Origin: Paraburkholderia caballeronis
GTDB taxonomy: Bacteria; Pseudomonadota; Gammaproteobacteria; Burkholderiales; Burkholderiaceae
DNA: 64,000 nt
Assembly (NCBI RefSeq): GCF_900104845.1
Contig: NZ_FNSR01000001.1
Coordinates: forward strand, 1 to 64,000
Direction: 5' to 3'
The translations under genes were made by a program, and so were the position numbers. Shown piece after piece: positions 17,270-27,555 of the stretch; the stretch's first letter is position 1, and the number at the start of each line of letters is the position of its first letter. The notes beneath the pieces are model-generated. The model worked only from the letters and a program-made list of their open reading frames with translations. It had not been told where the DNA came from and made no database searches.

Positions 17270-17473
17270 GTGCGCGTCCTCTTTTTCCCGCCCGCAGTGG
17301 GCGCGTTCGTCGATCGCCATGCCGGCGCGGCGTGGTGTGGGGTGGCGCGGCAATCCAGCCCGCCGCCCGGCGTACCGATATTAGTGCAGCGCGGCAACGC
17401 CTGCTCCAGCGTGGGCGAGGCGGCTTCGCTAGAATCATCTGCTTTCATTCGCCTTCCTCCGCCAGGAAACCCT

Positions 17474-18694
17474 GTGTCCGATCGTTCGACCGACTCCCCC
17501 CTCGCCGTTCCCGCTCCCGCCGAAGTCCATCGCGCGCTGCCCGTCGCGACCCGCAACCGCGCGCGTATCGCGACGATGGCGCTCTTCTTCGTCGCCGGGA
17601 TGATGTACGCGTCGTGGGGCGTGCACGTGCCGACGGTGCGCGACCGCTTCCACCTGAGCCCCGCGCTGCTGTCGTATGCGCTGTTCGCGGTCGCCGGCGG
17701 ATCGATCGCCTCGATGACGTCGATCGGCGGCTGGATCGCGCGGGTCGGCACGCGGCGCGCGTGTCTCGCCGGCGGCCTCACGCTGTCGATCAGCGGCGCG
17801 CTGATCCTCGTCGTGCCGACCTACGGGCTGCTGCTCGCCGTGCTCGCGCTGTTCGGCGTCGGCATGGCGACGCTCGACGTCGCGATGAACGCCGAGGCGA
17901 GCGCGGTCGAAGAGGCGCTCGGCCGGCCGATCATGTCGTCGCTGCACGGGATGTTCAGCCTCGGCGGGATGGCCGGCGCGGCGGTCGGCGGCGCGCTGCT
18001 CTCGCGCGGCATGGCGCCGGCGCTGCATCTCGCGCTCGCGTCGTCGCTCAACGCGCTCGTGCTGATCGTGTCGTGCCCGGCGGTCCTGCCTCACGTGCCG
18101 CACGCGGCGCACGCGGACGCGTCGAAGTCCGGCAACCGCTGGCGCACGCCCGCGCTGTGGGCGCTCGGCGCGATCGCGCTGATCGCGCTGATCGCCGAAG
18201 GCGCGATGTACGACTGGGCGACCGTTTACATGCGCGACGTCGTGGTGGCGACCCCCGCGGTCGCGAGCGCCGCATACGCGGCGTTCTCGGGCGGAATGGC
18301 GGCCGCGCGTTTCGCCGGCGATGCGGTGCGCGCGCGTTTCGGCGCGCCGCAGCTGGTGATGGCGAGCGCGTCGCTCGCGTGCGTGGGGATGATCGGCGCG
18401 CTGCTGCTGCCGTACCCGGTCGCCGCGCTGACGGGCTTTACGCTGATGGGGCTCGGCCTCGCGAACATGATGCCAGTGCTGTTCGCGGCCGCCGCGCGCG
18501 TGAAGGGGATCCACGCGGCCGAAGGACTCGCGCACGTCGCGGGCATCGCGTACGTCGGGCTGCTGCTCGGGCCGGTGGTCATCGGCGGCGTCACGCAGGT
18601 CACGACGCTGCCGATCGGCCTGTCGGTCGTCGCGCTGTGCGCGGCGGTGGTCGCGGTGGCCGGACCGAAGGTGCTGGCGCGGCTGGGCATCTGA
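17474..18694 (+). CDS. MFS transporter
   Basis: This 406-residue protein has about 12 hydrophobic segments and sits in the YbjJ-like group of the major facilitator superfamily (MYASWGVHVPTVRDRFHLSP, GMATLDVAMNAEASAVEEA, LHGMFSLGGMAGA). These are typical of sugar or fucose-permease-like MFS members. The substrate is unknown. GTG at 17474 follows AGGAA and precedes a 25-residue cytoplasmic tail before TM1. The frame is open far upstream only as an antisense shadow of the HugZ-like gene. Confidence 0.88.
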   Translation: MSDRSTDSPLAVPAPAEVHRALPVATRNRARIATMALFFVAGMMYASWGVHVPTVRDRFHLSPALLSYALFAVAGGSIASMTSIGGWIARVGTRRACLAGGLTLSISGALILVVPTYGLLLAVLALFGVGMATLDVAMNAEASAVEEALGRPIMSSLHGMFSLGGMAGAAVGGALLSRGMAPALHLALASSLNALVLIVSCPAVLPHVPHAAHADASKSGNRWRTPALWALGAIALIALIAEGAMYDWATVYMRDVVVATPAVASAAYAAFSGGMAAARFAGDAVRARFGAPQLVMASASLACVGMIGALLLPYPVAALTGFTLMGLGLANMMPVLFAAAARVKGIHAAEGLAHVAGIAYVGLLLGPVVIGGVTQVTTLPIGLSVVALCAAVVAVAGPKVLARLGI

Positions 18695-18833
18695 CGGCCG
18701 CGTTGGCGCGGCGCCGCGGGCGCTTCGATGTCCGCTCGATGCCGCGCGGCCCTCGCGCCGCCATGCCGGAACCACGGCGCTGACCGGCAATCGGGAAACG
18801 ACCCGGAAACACCATAAACAACCCACAAACGAA

Positions 18834-18861
18834 AAAGCCCCGGGCATCCGCCCGGGGCTTT
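18834..18861. terminator. Bidirectional terminator, MFS gene / livK-like gene
   Basis: A 12-base perfect stem, AAAGCCCCGGGC and its complement, with an ATCC loop, lies between two convergent genes. A-rich 5' and T-rich 3' flanks support use in both directions. Confidence 0.8.
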
Positions 18862-18886
18862 CGTCATTGCGCGTTCGCCGCGTCGA

Positions 18887-20032
18887 TTACATCTCGACGA
18901 CGTCGAGCAGCGTCTTCTTGCCCGCCTTGTAGTTGTACAGCGAGATCACGCCGTGCTTCAGGTCGCCCTTCGCATCGAACGTCGTTTCGCCGATCACGCC
19001 CTTGTAGTCGGTCGACGGCATCGCAGCCAGGATCTTCGCCGGATCGGTCGAGTTCGCGCGCTTCATCGCATCGACGATGATGTACACCGCGTCATACGTG
19101 AACGGCGCGTAGATCTGGATCGGCTGGCCGAAACGCTTCTGGTACTTCGCCTGGAACGCTGCGCCGCCCGCCATCTTTTCGAGCGCCATGCCAGCTTCCG
19201 AGCACACGATGTTGTCGGTCGCGTCGCCAGCGAGGTCCGACAGTTTGTCGGTACAGACGCCGTCACCCGCGAGCACCTTCGCGCGCAGGCCGAGCTGCTT
19301 CGCCTGCTTCGCGAACGGGCCGCCGGTCGCATCCATGCCGCCGTACATGATCGCGTCGGGGTTTTCGCCCTTGATCTTCGTGAGAATCGCGCGGAAATCG
19401 ACAGCCTTGTCGTTCGTCGCGTCGTGCGACACGACGTTCATGCCGAGCGACTTCGCGGTCTTCTCGAATTCGTTCGCGAGACCCTGACCGTAGGCGGTCG
19501 AGTCGTCGACGATCGCGACGCTCTTCACCTTCAGGCCCTTCGACGCGTAGTTCGCGAGCGCCGGACCTTGCTGCGCATCGGTCGCGACGACGCGATACGT
19601 CGTCTTGAAGCCTTGCTGCGTGTACGCCGGGTTCGTGGCCGACGGCGAGATCTGCACGATGCCCGCATCGCTGTAGATCTTCGATGCCGGGATCGACGTA
19701 CCCGAGTTCAGGTGGCCGACCACCGCGACGACCTTGTCGTCGACGAGCTTCTGCGCGACCTGCGTGGCAGTACGCGGGTCGGCCGCGTCGTCCTGCGGGT
19801 CCAGCTGGAGCGTGACCTTCTGGCCGTTGATCGTCAGACCCTTCGCGTTGATTTCCTCGACGGCAAGACGCGCGCCGTTTTCGTTGTCCTTGCCAAGGTG
19901 GGCAATACCGCCGGTCAGCGGCGCAACGTGACCGATCTTGATGACCTCATCGGCAACAGCCCCCGTAGCGAGCGACGCGAACAGCATGGCTGCGGCGCTG
20001 ATCGGCAGCAGCTTTTGAAGCTTGATATTCAT
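18887..20032 (-). CDS. Branched-chain amino-acid ABC transporter substrate-binding protein (LivK type)
   Basis: This 381-residue periplasmic protein has a signal peptide ending ATGAVA-DE. The LivJ/K fold is clear from IKIGHVAPLTGGIAHLGKDNENGARLAVEEIN, VVGHLNSGTSIPAS, SPSATNPAYT and a conserved cysteine pair (GDGVCTDK...NIVCSEAG) that forms the small disulfide loop of LIV-binding proteins. It likely binds Leu/Ile/Val. It is an orphan: no permease or ATPase gene adjoins, so it must share a transporter encoded elsewhere. GGAG precedes the ATG; the upstream open frame is not supported. Confidence 0.95.
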   Translation of the reverse strand: MNIKLQKLLPISAAAMLFASLATGAVADEVIKIGHVAPLTGGIAHLGKDNENGARLAVEEINAKGLTINGQKVTLQLDPQDDAADPRTATQVAQKLVDDKVVAVVGHLNSGTSIPASKIYSDAGIVQISPSATNPAYTQQGFKTTYRVVATDAQQGPALANYASKGLKVKSVAIVDDSTAYGQGLANEFEKTAKSLGMNVVSHDATNDKAVDFRAILTKIKGENPDAIMYGGMDATGGPFAKQAKQLGLRAKVLAGDGVCTDKLSDLAGDATDNIVCSEAGMALEKMAGGAAFQAKYQKRFGQPIQIYAPFTYDAVYIIVDAMKRANSTDPAKILAAMPSTDYKGVIGETTFDAKGDLKHGVISLYNYKAGKKTLLDVVEM

Positions 20033-20543
20033 GTAAGTCTCCAGTTTCAAACCCAAAACCAACGTAATCGCCCTGTGCTCCCGCGCCCCGAACGTGTCGC
20101 TCCCCGTGCGGACGACCACGCAGGATGCATCCTTGATGCACCTGGCCAGCATGGCGCAACGCCCGTTTGTGGCAGGCCGCCCGTCCATACTTGCGCGCAA
20201 GTGTAGGCGATCAAATTAATTTGGGGGACTTTTTTCAGATATTGGTGTGAGTACCAATGGAGATTGCGCAAAAGGCCGTCCAGCGGGGCTTTTGCGGCGT
20301 AAAACGTTGTGCGGCAAAGGGTTAGGTTGGCTGGGCAAAAGCCGCGAACGAGGTCGGGGAGAGACTCGCCCGCGCTATTTAGAGAGAACATCCAGGGACG
20401 GTGGCCGGGACGCGCGGCGTGCGGGCGTCCCTGTCCCTTTTCCCGCGCTTCGTCGCGACGATGATGGCGGCCGGAGAAGATCGCCGGACGGCGCGGCTTC
20501 GCGCCGCTCCCGCTCCGCCCGCACCATGTTCCGCCGCAGTCGA
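20033..20543. other. Intergenic region, no gene seen
   Basis: About 510 bases between two leftward genes. It must hold the livK-type promoter near 20180-20260, where the DNA is AT-richer (ATTAATTTG, ACTTTTTTCAG). I see no terminator, repeat or credible small gene in the GC-rich remainder. Confidence 0.45.
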
Positions 20544-21662
20544 CTAGCTCCGCGGCAACCCCGCCAGCACCGCATGCAACTCGCGTTCGAGCGCATCGAC
20601 AAGCGCCGCCGCGCCGATCCCCGCGTCGCGCCCGCGGCCGAGCGGCGCACCCTGCCCGGACCACAGCGACAGGTAATCGCCGTCGTTCGCGCGCGACGCG
20701 TTCTGCCGCAGTTCCTGCGTCAGCGCGTTCTGCACCGGATACGGCGCGACGTCGTCGGCGCGTCGTTCCAGATGCTCCATCAGCGGATTGCGGATCCCGC
20801 GCGCGTGACGCCCGGTGATCGCGCGCGTGACCGACGTCGCGGTGTCCGACGACGCGCGCACCCGCGCCTTCCAGTCGGCCGGTATCGCGCTCTCCGCACA
20901 GGTCAGGAACGCCGTGCCCAGCACGGCGGCCTGCGCGCCGAGCGCGAGCGCGGCCGCGACGCCGCGGCCGTCCATGATGCCGCCCGCCGCCAGCACCGGC
21001 AGCCCGGTCGCGTCGACGAGTTGCGGCACCAGCGCCACCGTGCCGACGAGCGCATGTTCCGGCGCGCCGATGAACGTGCCGCGATGCGCGCCCGCCTCCG
21101 AGCCTTGCGCGGCGATCGCGTCGGCGCCCGCGTCGCGCCATGCGATCCCCTCGGCCACGTGCGTCGCGGTGCCGATCACGTAGCTGCCCGCCGCCTTCAG
21201 CCGCGCGACGTCGTCCGCCGGCAACACGCCGAACGTGAAGCTGACGACCGGCAGCCGCAGTTCCACCAGCATGTCGAGTTGCGCGCGGAAGTCCGGCGCA
21301 TAGCGCGGCAGCGGCTGGCCGGGCGGCAGGCCGAAGCGCGCGCGCAGCGGATCGATCGCCGCCAGCGCGCAGCGCACGACCGCTTCGTCCGGCTGCGCCG
21401 GATCGAGCACGAACAGGTTCACGCCGAACGGCCGGTCCGTCAGCGCGCGGATCGCGGCGACCTCGCTCGCGATCTTGTCCGGCGCGAACGGGGCAGCGGC
21501 GAGAAAACCGAGCGCACCCGCGTTCGCGACGGCCGCGACGAGCGCCGGCGACGTCGGGCCGCCAGCCATCGGCGCCTGCACGACCGGCAGGCGCAGGTTG
21601 AAACGGGTGGTGAACGGCGTCGCGAAGCGCGGCGCGGCGTTCGACGCAAAAGCGGAAGTCAT
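20544..21662 (-). CDS. Nitronate monooxygenase family flavoprotein
   Basis: This 372-residue FMN-dependent TIM-barrel enzyme oxidises nitronates (propionate-3-nitronate and alkyl analogues) to carbonyl compounds and nitrite. Class I features include LPVVQAPMAGGPTSPALVAAVANAGALG, GVNLFV, the AQGSEAGAHRG loop with a catalytic-type histidine, and LAAGGIMDGRGVAAALALGAQAAVLGTAFL for phosphate binding. I chose the ATG at 21662 because a GGGGA site precedes it; an alternative ATG 18 bases upstream is possible. It stands alone between opposing genes. Confidence 0.92.
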   Translation of the reverse strand: MTSAFASNAAPRFATPFTTRFNLRLPVVQAPMAGGPTSPALVAAVANAGALGFLAAAPFAPDKIASEVAAIRALTDRPFGVNLFVLDPAQPDEAVVRCALAAIDPLRARFGLPPGQPLPRYAPDFRAQLDMLVELRLPVVSFTFGVLPADDVARLKAAGSYVIGTATHVAEGIAWRDAGADAIAAQGSEAGAHRGTFIGAPEHALVGTVALVPQLVDATGLPVLAAGGIMDGRGVAAALALGAQAAVLGTAFLTCAESAIPADWKARVRASSDTATSVTRAITGRHARGIRNPLMEHLERRADDVAPYPVQNALTQELRQNASRANDGDYLSLWSGQGAPLGRGRDAGIGAAALVDALERELHAVLAGLPRS

Positions 21663-21907
21663 GGCGAAAGTCCCCTGCACGGATCACTTGAAACAGGCCG
21701 GCTGCCCGCAAAGCAGCCGCAGCCGCAGCCGGTTTCGACTGTAACGGAGCCCGCGAGGCCCGAAAAATGAATAATCAAGATGGTTACGATCCGCTTGCGA
21801 GAACGGCGACGCGCTGCATTGCACACAAGGTGTATGGCAAACTGGCTGCCCCGATCCGGCGGCACCGCCAGCCGGGCAGATCAGACCAGTGAACGAAGGA
21901 GAGCAAC

Positions 21908-22606
21908 GTGAGCGTGACGTCCCAGTGGATCGACATTCCGGCCGGCAATGACAGCTTCGGCGGTTATCTGGCGCTGCCGAAGGGCGGCAAGGGTCCCGGC
22001 ATCATCATCATTCAGGAGATCTTCGGCGTGAACGGCCACATCCGCGACGTCACCGAGCAATACGCGCTCGACGGCTACGTCGCGCTCGCGCCGGACATCT
22101 TCTGGCGCACCCAGCCGCGCGTCGAACTCGGCTACGTCGGCGCGGACCGCGACAAGGGCATCGAACTGCTGCAGAAGACCGACGTGCAGCTCGCGGTGCA
22201 GGACATCGGTTCGGCGGCGGCGGCGCTGCGCCAGCGTCCCGAGGTGAACGGCAAGATCGCGGCGATCGGCTACTGCTTCGGCGGCCGGCTCGCGTATCTC
22301 GCGGCGGCCGAAGGCTCGGTCGACGCGGCGGTCACGTACTACGGCGGCGGCATCCAGAACCAGCTCGACGTCGCGGACAAGGTGAAGGTGCCGATCCAGT
22401 TCCACTACGCCGAACTCGACCACGGCATTCCGCTGTCGGCGGTCGGCGAGGTGAAGGAGCGGTTCGCGGGCCGCGACAATGCCGAATTCCATCTGTATCC
22501 GAACGCGGACCACGGCTTCAACTGCTCGGTGCGCGCGTCGTACAACCAGCACGCATCGGCGCTCGCGCACGGCCGCACGCTGACGTTCCTCGCCGATCAT
22601 CTGTAA
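21908..22606 (+). CDS. Dienelactone hydrolase family protein
   Basis: This 232-residue alpha/beta hydrolase keeps the whole active site of the classical enzyme at the same positions: E36 (QEIFG), nucleophile C123 in GYCFGG, D171 (ELDHG) and H202 (NADHGF). Dienelactone hydrolases open lactone rings in chloroaromatic breakdown (modified ortho pathway), but many chromosomal paralogues have other esterase roles. No catechol pathway gene adjoins. The start is GTG at 21908 after AAGGAGAG. Confidence 0.93.
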   Translation: MSVTSQWIDIPAGNDSFGGYLALPKGGKGPGIIIIQEIFGVNGHIRDVTEQYALDGYVALAPDIFWRTQPRVELGYVGADRDKGIELLQKTDVQLAVQDIGSAAAALRQRPEVNGKIAAIGYCFGGRLAYLAAAEGSVDAAVTYYGGGIQNQLDVADKVKVPIQFHYAELDHGIPLSAVGEVKERFAGRDNAEFHLYPNADHGFNCSVRASYNQHASALAHGRTLTFLADHL

Positions 22607-22772
22607 TTTCCGCCGCCACGGACACGCGCCGCCGCGTTGCGCGCGGCGCGCGTCCCTCCCGACGTTCGCCGGTAGCATAGGCGGACGCGCGGCGCGGGAC
22701 CGTCATGCGTCCCGCGCCGCCGCCACGATCCGATTCCGATAGATAACCCGCCGCGAACGGGAGGCCGCCGCC

Positions 22773-24269
22773 GTGCAGTCCGACTACCTGTCCTACGACG
22801 CGATCGGCCTCGCCGAACTCGTGAAGTCGCGCGAAGCCAGCGCGCGCGAACTGCTCGACACCGCGATCGCGCGCGCGGAAGCGGTGAACCCGGCGATCAA
22901 CGCGCTCGTGCTGAAGGACTACGACGCCGCGCGCCGGCGCGCGGCGCGCAACGGCGACGGCGCGGACGCGCTCGCGCCCGGCCCGCTCGCCGGCGTGCCG
23001 TTTCTGGTGAAAGACCTCGGCGCGCCGGTCGCCGGACTGCCGATGACGCTCGGCAGCCGCCACTACCGCCACTTCGTGCCGACCGCGGATGCGCCGGTCG
23101 TCACGCGCATCCGCGACGCGGGCCTCAACATCTTCGGCAAGACCAGCACGCCGGAACTCGGCCAGATGCCGTACACCGAGCCCGAACTGTTCGGCCCGTG
23201 CCGCAATCCGTGGAACCTCGATCACACGCCCGGCGGATCGAGCGGCGGCGCGGCCGCGTCGGTCGCGGCCGGCATCGTGCCGCTCGCGCACGCGTCGGAC
23301 GGCGGCGGCTCGATCCGGATTCCGGCGTCGTGCTGCGGGCTGTTCGGGCTGAAGCCGTCGCGCTCGCGGCAGACGCCGGGCAACCCGCCGCCGCCGCCCG
23401 GCGCGCTCGGCGTCGATCTCGCGGTATCGCGCAGCGTGCGCGACAGCGCGCTGATGCTCGACCTGCTGACCGGCGACCCCGGACTCGCGCCCGGCTCGCC
23501 CGGCACCTTCCTCGCGGCGGCGGCCGAGCCGTGCAAGCCGCTGACGATCGCCTTCGTCACCGATCCGATGTTCGCCGGGTCGCTGTCCGCCGACGTGCGC
23601 GCCGCGCTCGACGACGCGGCCGCGCTCGCGGAATCGCTCGGCCACCGGATCGAGCCGGTCAGCCTGTCGATCGACTTCGCGCAGGCGCGCGAAGCGTTCC
23701 TGATGCTGTGGTCGGTGGTCGCCGAGCAATACGTGCTGAACGCGGCCGATCTATCCGGCCATCGCCCGCGCCGCCGCGAGTTCGAAGTCGCGACGTGGGC
23801 GCTCGCGCATATCGGCCGCAAGCTCGGCGAGCGCGAGTTGCCGGCCGCGCTCGACACGCAGCGGCGCATCACCACGCAGTTCGCCGACCTGATGACGCGC
23901 TACGACGCGCTGCTGTGCGCGACGCTCGCCGCCGCGCCGGTGAAGATCGGCGAGTTGCGGCCGACGCAGGCCGAACGGCTGCAGATGCACGCGGTCACCG
24001 CGCTGCCGATGGAGGCGTTGATGCGAAGGCTGCTGACCGAAGCGTCGAACAAGGCGTTCGCGTGGGCGGGCTGCACGGAGCTGTTCAATCTGACCGGACA
24101 GCCGGCGATGTCGGTGCCGCTGTGGTGGAATGCGCGCGGCCTGCCGGTCGGCGTGCAGTTCGCGGCCCGCGAGGGCAACGACGCGCTGCTGCTTCGGCTG
24201 GCCAGTCAGCTGGAGGCGGCGCGGCCGTGGTTCGGCCGGCGGCCGCCGCTACTGTCGGCACGCGCCTGA
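22773..24269 (+). CDS. Amidase signature family hydrolase
   Basis: This 498-residue enzyme has the Ser-cisSer-Lys triad of the amidase signature family: K80 in [10 protein letters not shown]156 in the GGSSGG loop, and S180 in [21 protein letters not shown] and [11 protein letters not shown] segments also fit. It should hydrolyse a carboxamide; the substrate is not predictable. It is not GatA, because gatB/gatC are absent and the C-terminal half differs. The start is GTG at 22773, preceded by GGGAGG. Confidence 0.93.
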   Translation: MQSDYLSYDAIGLAELVKSREASARELLDTAIARAEAVNPAINALVLKDYDAARRRAARNGDGADALAPGPLAGVPFLVKDLGAPVAGLPMTLGSRHYRHFVPTADAPVVTRIRDAGLNIFGKTSTPELGQMPYTEPELFGPCRNPWNLDHTPGGSSGGAAASVAAGIVPLAHASDGGGSIRIPASCCGLFGLKPSRSRQTPGNPPPPPGALGVDLAVSRSVRDSALMLDLLTGDPGLAPGSPGTFLAAAAEPCKPLTIAFVTDPMFAGSLSADVRAALDDAAALAESLGHRIEPVSLSIDFAQAREAFLMLWSVVAEQYVLNAADLSGHRPRRREFEVATWALAHIGRKLGERELPAALDTQRRITTQFADLMTRYDALLCATLAAAPVKIGELRPTQAERLQMHAVTALPMEALMRRLLTEASNKAFAWAGCTELFNLTGQPAMSVPLWWNARGLPVGVQFAAREGNDALLLRLASQLEAARPWFGRRPPLLSARA

Positions 24270-24301
24270 CAGCGCGCGCCGGGGGGCGGGAGGAACAGTG
24301 C

Positions 24302-24613
24302 TCAGGCCTTCTTCGTATAGGCGCTGCACCAGCCCTTGCCGGACACCTGCTTGCCGCCGAACATCGGGCACGGCGCGAACGCGTCGGTCGGCTTGCCCTG
24401 ATAGAACTGGCAGTTGCTGCACGTCTCGCCGGCCGTGTACTTCGCATATTTCGCCTTGTCCACCTGGGTCGCGTCGGACTTGTAGCCGAGCGCCTGCGCG
24501 GTCGGGTCCGAGTCGGCGACCTTCGGCGCGTCCGCGAACGCCTGACGCGACAGCGCGAGGGACGAAGCGACGCCAAGGCTCGTGATCAGAAAGCTGCGGC
24601 GGGTTGTTTTCAT
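24302..24613 (-). CDS. High-potential iron-sulfur protein (HiPIP)
   Basis: This 103-residue protein carries a twin-arginine signal (TTRRSFLITSLGVASSLALS) and then a mature domain of about 55-60 residues. Four cysteines, CSNC, APCPMFGG and GKGWCSAY, match the ligands of the single [4Fe-4S] cluster of HiPIPs. These small proteins shuttle electrons in the periplasm, between the bc1 complex and oxidases or photosystems. Export by Tat is expected since the cluster is inserted before export. The ATG at 24613 gives the signal peptide. Confidence 0.95.
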   Translation of the reverse strand: MKTTRRSFLITSLGVASSLALSRQAFADAPKVADSDPTAQALGYKSDATQVDKAKYAKYTAGETCSNCQFYQGKPTDAFAPCPMFGGKQVSGKGWCSAYTKKA

Positions 24614-24736
24614 GGGGACTCGCTCCTGTTTGTGGGGAAACGCTGTTCTGGCGACAGCGCCCCGCAAGCATAGCAACGAAGCCCTACCTGTGCCGGTGCG
24701 ATCCCGGGGATAACCGAACCGGATCGTCGGCGCGCG

Positions 24737-25843
24737 TCACGCGTGGCCGGCGACTTCGCAGACCCGCTGCGCGATCGCGAGCGACGCGGTGAGTCCCGGC
24801 GATTCGATGCCGAACAGATTCACGAGCCCCCGCACGCCGTGCGCGGCCGCGCCCTGGATCATGAAGTCGGCGGCCGGCTCGCCGGGTCCGGACAGCTTCG
24901 GACGGATGCCCGAATACGCGGGCTGCAGCGCGTGGTCCGGCAGGCCTGGCCAGTAGCGGCGAATCTGCGCGTAGAAGCTGTCCGCGCGATGCGGATCGAC
25001 GTCGTAGCCGATCGTGTCGACCCATTCGACGTCCGGGCCGAACCGCGCCTGGCCACCGAGGTCGATGGTCAGGTGCACGCCGAGGCCCGCCTCGCTCGGC
25101 ATCGGATAGATGAGCCGCGAGAACGGCGCGCGGCCCGACACGCTGAAGTAGCTGCCGCGCGCGAGAAAGAGCGGCGGCACGTGGCGCACGTCGAGGCCGC
25201 GGACGCGCCGCGCGAGCGCGTTCGCGTAAAGGCCCGCGCTGTTGATCACGCACGACGCGCGGATGTCGGTCGGCGCGGCGCCGCCGACATGCACGACGAA
25301 GTAGCCGTTGCCCGCGTCGATCGATTCGACCGGCGACTGCAGCGCGACCACCGCGCCGTCGCGCTCGGCATCGCCCTGCAACGCGAGCATCAGTTGATGG
25401 CTGTCGACGATCCCGGTCTGCGGCGAATACACCGCCTCCACGCATTCGAGCGCCGGTTCGAGCGCCTGCGCCTCGGCCGCGCTGATCCGCGTGAGATCGA
25501 ACACGCCGTTTTCGCGGCCGCGCGTGAGGATGCTTTCGAGTTGAGGGATCTGGTCGCGCGCGGTCGCGACCAGCAGCTTGCCGCAGCGCCGGTGCGGGAC
25601 GTTATGCGACGCGCAGAATTCGTACAGCAGCTCGCGGCCGCGCACGCACAGCGTCGCCTTCAGCGACCCGCGCGGATAGTAGAGCCCGGCGTGAATGACC
25701 TCGCTGTTGCGCGAGCTGGTGCCGGTGCCGATCGCATCGGCCGCTTCGAGCACGATCACCTCGCGGCCGCGCGCCGCGAGCGCCCGGGCCACCGCGAGCC
25801 CGACCACGCCCGCGCCGATCACTACACATTCGATCTCGTCCAT
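24737..25843 (-). CDS. FAD-dependent oxidoreductase (LhgO/DAO family)
   Basis: This 368-residue flavoprotein starts with the FAD Rossmann motif [20 protein letters not shown] and has [19 protein letters not shown], the marker of L-2-hydroxyglutarate oxidase-like proteins. The C-terminus has ADFMIQG and [20 protein letters not shown], typical of the DAO fold. Likely reaction: oxidation of an L-2-hydroxy acid, with electrons passed to oxygen or quinones. The ATG at 25843 begins the Rossmann strand; the open frame upstream is not coding-like. It lies downstream of the HiPIP on the same strand order, but no operon is proved. Confidence 0.9.
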   Translation of the reverse strand: MDEIECVVIGAGVVGLAVARALAARGREVIVLEAADAIGTGTSSRNSEVIHAGLYYPRGSLKATLCVRGRELLYEFCASHNVPHRRCGKLLVATARDQIPQLESILTRGRENGVFDLTRISAAEAQALEPALECVEAVYSPQTGIVDSHQLMLALQGDAERDGAVVALQSPVESIDAGNGYFVVHVGGAAPTDIRASCVINSAGLYANALARRVRGLDVRHVPPLFLARGSYFSVSGRAPFSRLIYPMPSEAGLGVHLTIDLGGQARFGPDVEWVDTIGYDVDPHRADSFYAQIRRYWPGLPDHALQPAYSGIRPKLSGPGEPAADFMIQGAAAHGVRGLVNLFGIESPGLTASLAIAQRVCEVAGHA

Positions 25844-26222
25844 GTCGGGTATCCGCCGTGGCGGCCCGGCCGGCGCGCCGTTGCGCACCTCGAACCGTGC
25901 CGCTGTCTGGATCGGCCATTGTACGACGCGCAATCGCGCGCCAAGGTGAGCACACGCACGCAGCGCCGAATGCCGCGGACCCGCAAACCGCCGCACGGAC
26001 GCCGCCGGAAGGCTCCGTTGCGGCGCGCTCAACAATCGGCCAGCGCGCGGCGGTTGAACGGTCGCGGCGCCGTCCCCAGCTACGGAAACGATCTGTTGCG
26101 GACAGCATCCGTGATACCGGTATAGGATCGAAGGTCCGGATAATCCTGCCCGACGCCCGCGCCGGCCCGCCCCTGGGACGCGCCGCGCCCGCTGGGCATC
26201 CCCCGAAAGGAACCCGCCCGAC

Positions 26223-26726
26223 ATGGCCTGGAAACACCGCGTTGCCGCCGTACTGTTCGCCGCCGCCGCGTGCGCCCACGCGCAGACCGGCGCGCAACCG
26301 TCCGTGCAGTGGACGCTCCAGGTGATCCGCGACGGTCAGCAGATCGATTCGTTCGAAAGCACGACGACGGTCGGCCAGGCGCATACCGATACGCATCATC
26401 ACGTCGTGGCGCACGGCGTCGGCTGCCTGAACCAGCCGGGCGGCGACATCGACCTGTCGCGCACGCTGACCGTGTCGCCGACGCAGGCGAACGCGACCGT
26501 GGTCACGCTCGCGATCGACGCGCAGGAAACGCTCGAAGAGAACGACCCGCAACAGACTCCGCAAGGCTGCGGGCTGCCGCCGCAGCCGCGCCAGGTCAAC
26601 GCCAGCCACCCGGGGCTGAGCGTGCCCGCCGGCGAGTGGGTGACCTGGCAGATCGTCGAAAAAGATCCGTCGCTCGCGTACCGGGTGCGCGCGGGCCTCG
26701 CGCCGTCGTCGTCCTCGGGACAGTGA
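26223..26726 (+). CDS. Secreted hypothetical protein
   Basis: This 167-residue protein has a Sec signal peptide ([18 protein letters not shown]) and a mature part predicted beta-rich ([27 protein letters not shown]). Two cysteines, in HGVGCLNQ and QGCGLPP, could form one disulfide bond in the periplasm. It ends in a Ser-rich tail. I do not recognise the family. The ATG at 26223 follows a GAAAGGAA site. It lies 31 bases ahead of an EEP-family gene on the same strand, so the two may share a transcript. Confidence 0.7.
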   Translation: MAWKHRVAAVLFAAAACAHAQTGAQPSVQWTLQVIRDGQQIDSFESTTTVGQAHTDTHHHVVAHGVGCLNQPGGDIDLSRTLTVSPTQANATVVTLAIDAQETLEENDPQQTPQGCGLPPQPRQVNASHPGLSVPAGEWVTWQIVEKDPSLAYRVRAGLAPSSSSGQ

Positions 26727-26757
26727 ACGGCGGCGCCTCACAACGCGAACAATACGC

Positions 26758-27555
26758 ATGCGAAACCCGGACGAACCCCTGATCGACACGTCGCACAGCA
26801 ACGAATTCATCGCGGTGAGCTGGAACCTGCACAAGGGCCGCTCGCCGCTCGGCTTTCAGGCGTGGCAGGCGATGCAGCGCTGGGTCCAGTCGATCCACGC
26901 GGACGCCTATTTCCTGCAGGAAGCGATGGCGCGCCGGCTGCCGTCGCCGGTGCTCGAATCGAGCTTCGGCGCGCCGCTCGGCGATCCGGCCGAAGACGTC
27001 TGGCACTGCCAGGCCACCGAGATCGCGCAGTCGCTGCAACTGCAGATCGCGCTCGGCCCGAACGTGTTCAAGCCGTCGTGGCGGCACGGCAACGCGATCC
27101 TGTCGCCGCATCCGCTGGACCTCGGCGGCCGCTGGGACATCTCCGCTCACCGCTTCGAGCGGCGCGGCCTGCTGGTCGCGCGCGCGTCGTTCGGCGGCCG
27201 CGCGGTCACGCTGCTGTGCGCGCACCTCGCGCTGACCCGCAGCGCGCGCATGAGGCAGATGCAGTGGATCGCGCACTGGATCGCGAAGGAAGCGCCGCAA
27301 GGCCCGCTCGTGCTCGCCGGCGACTTCAACGACTGGCGCAACGACTCGGTGCCGATCTTCGCGGAGCACGGGTTGCAGGAAGTCGCGACGCTGCTCGGCG
27401 AGCCCGCGCGCACGTTCCCGGCGTTCTCGCCCGCGCTCGCGCTCGACAAGATGTTCGTGCGCGGAATGGAGCCGGTCGAATGGATCCAGCCCGCGCAGGA
27501 AACCGCTTGGCTGTCCGACCATCTGCCGTACATCGCGCGGCTCAGGGTGGAATAA
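26758..27555 (+). CDS. Endonuclease/exonuclease/phosphatase (EEP) family protein
   Basis: This 265-residue protein has the DNase I-like EEP fold. Metal and catalytic residues show as VSWNLHKGR (Asn), FLQEAM (Glu), LLCAHLALTR (His), LAGDFNDWRN (Asp/Asn) and the terminal SDHLP (Asp-His). These cut phosphodiester or phosphomonoester bonds; whether DNA, RNA or a phospholipid headgroup is the substrate is open. No signal peptide is seen, unlike the preceding gene. The ATG at 26758 is close to the upstream stop. Confidence 0.88.
   Translation: MRNPDEPLIDTSHSNEFIAVSWNLHKGRSPLGFQAWQAMQRWVQSIHADAYFLQEAMARRLPSPVLESSFGAPLGDPAEDVWHCQATEIAQSLQLQIALGPNVFKPSWRHGNAILSPHPLDLGGRWDISAHRFERRGLLVARASFGGRAVTLLCAHLALTRSARMRQMQWIAHWIAKEAPQGPLVLAGDFNDWRNDSVPIFAEHGLQEVATLLGEPARTFPAFSPALALDKMFVRGMEPVEWIQPAQETAWLSDHLPYIARLRVE

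Noticed and set aside
18887..20032. A full liv operon
   Set aside because: No permease or ATPase genes lie beside the binding protein.
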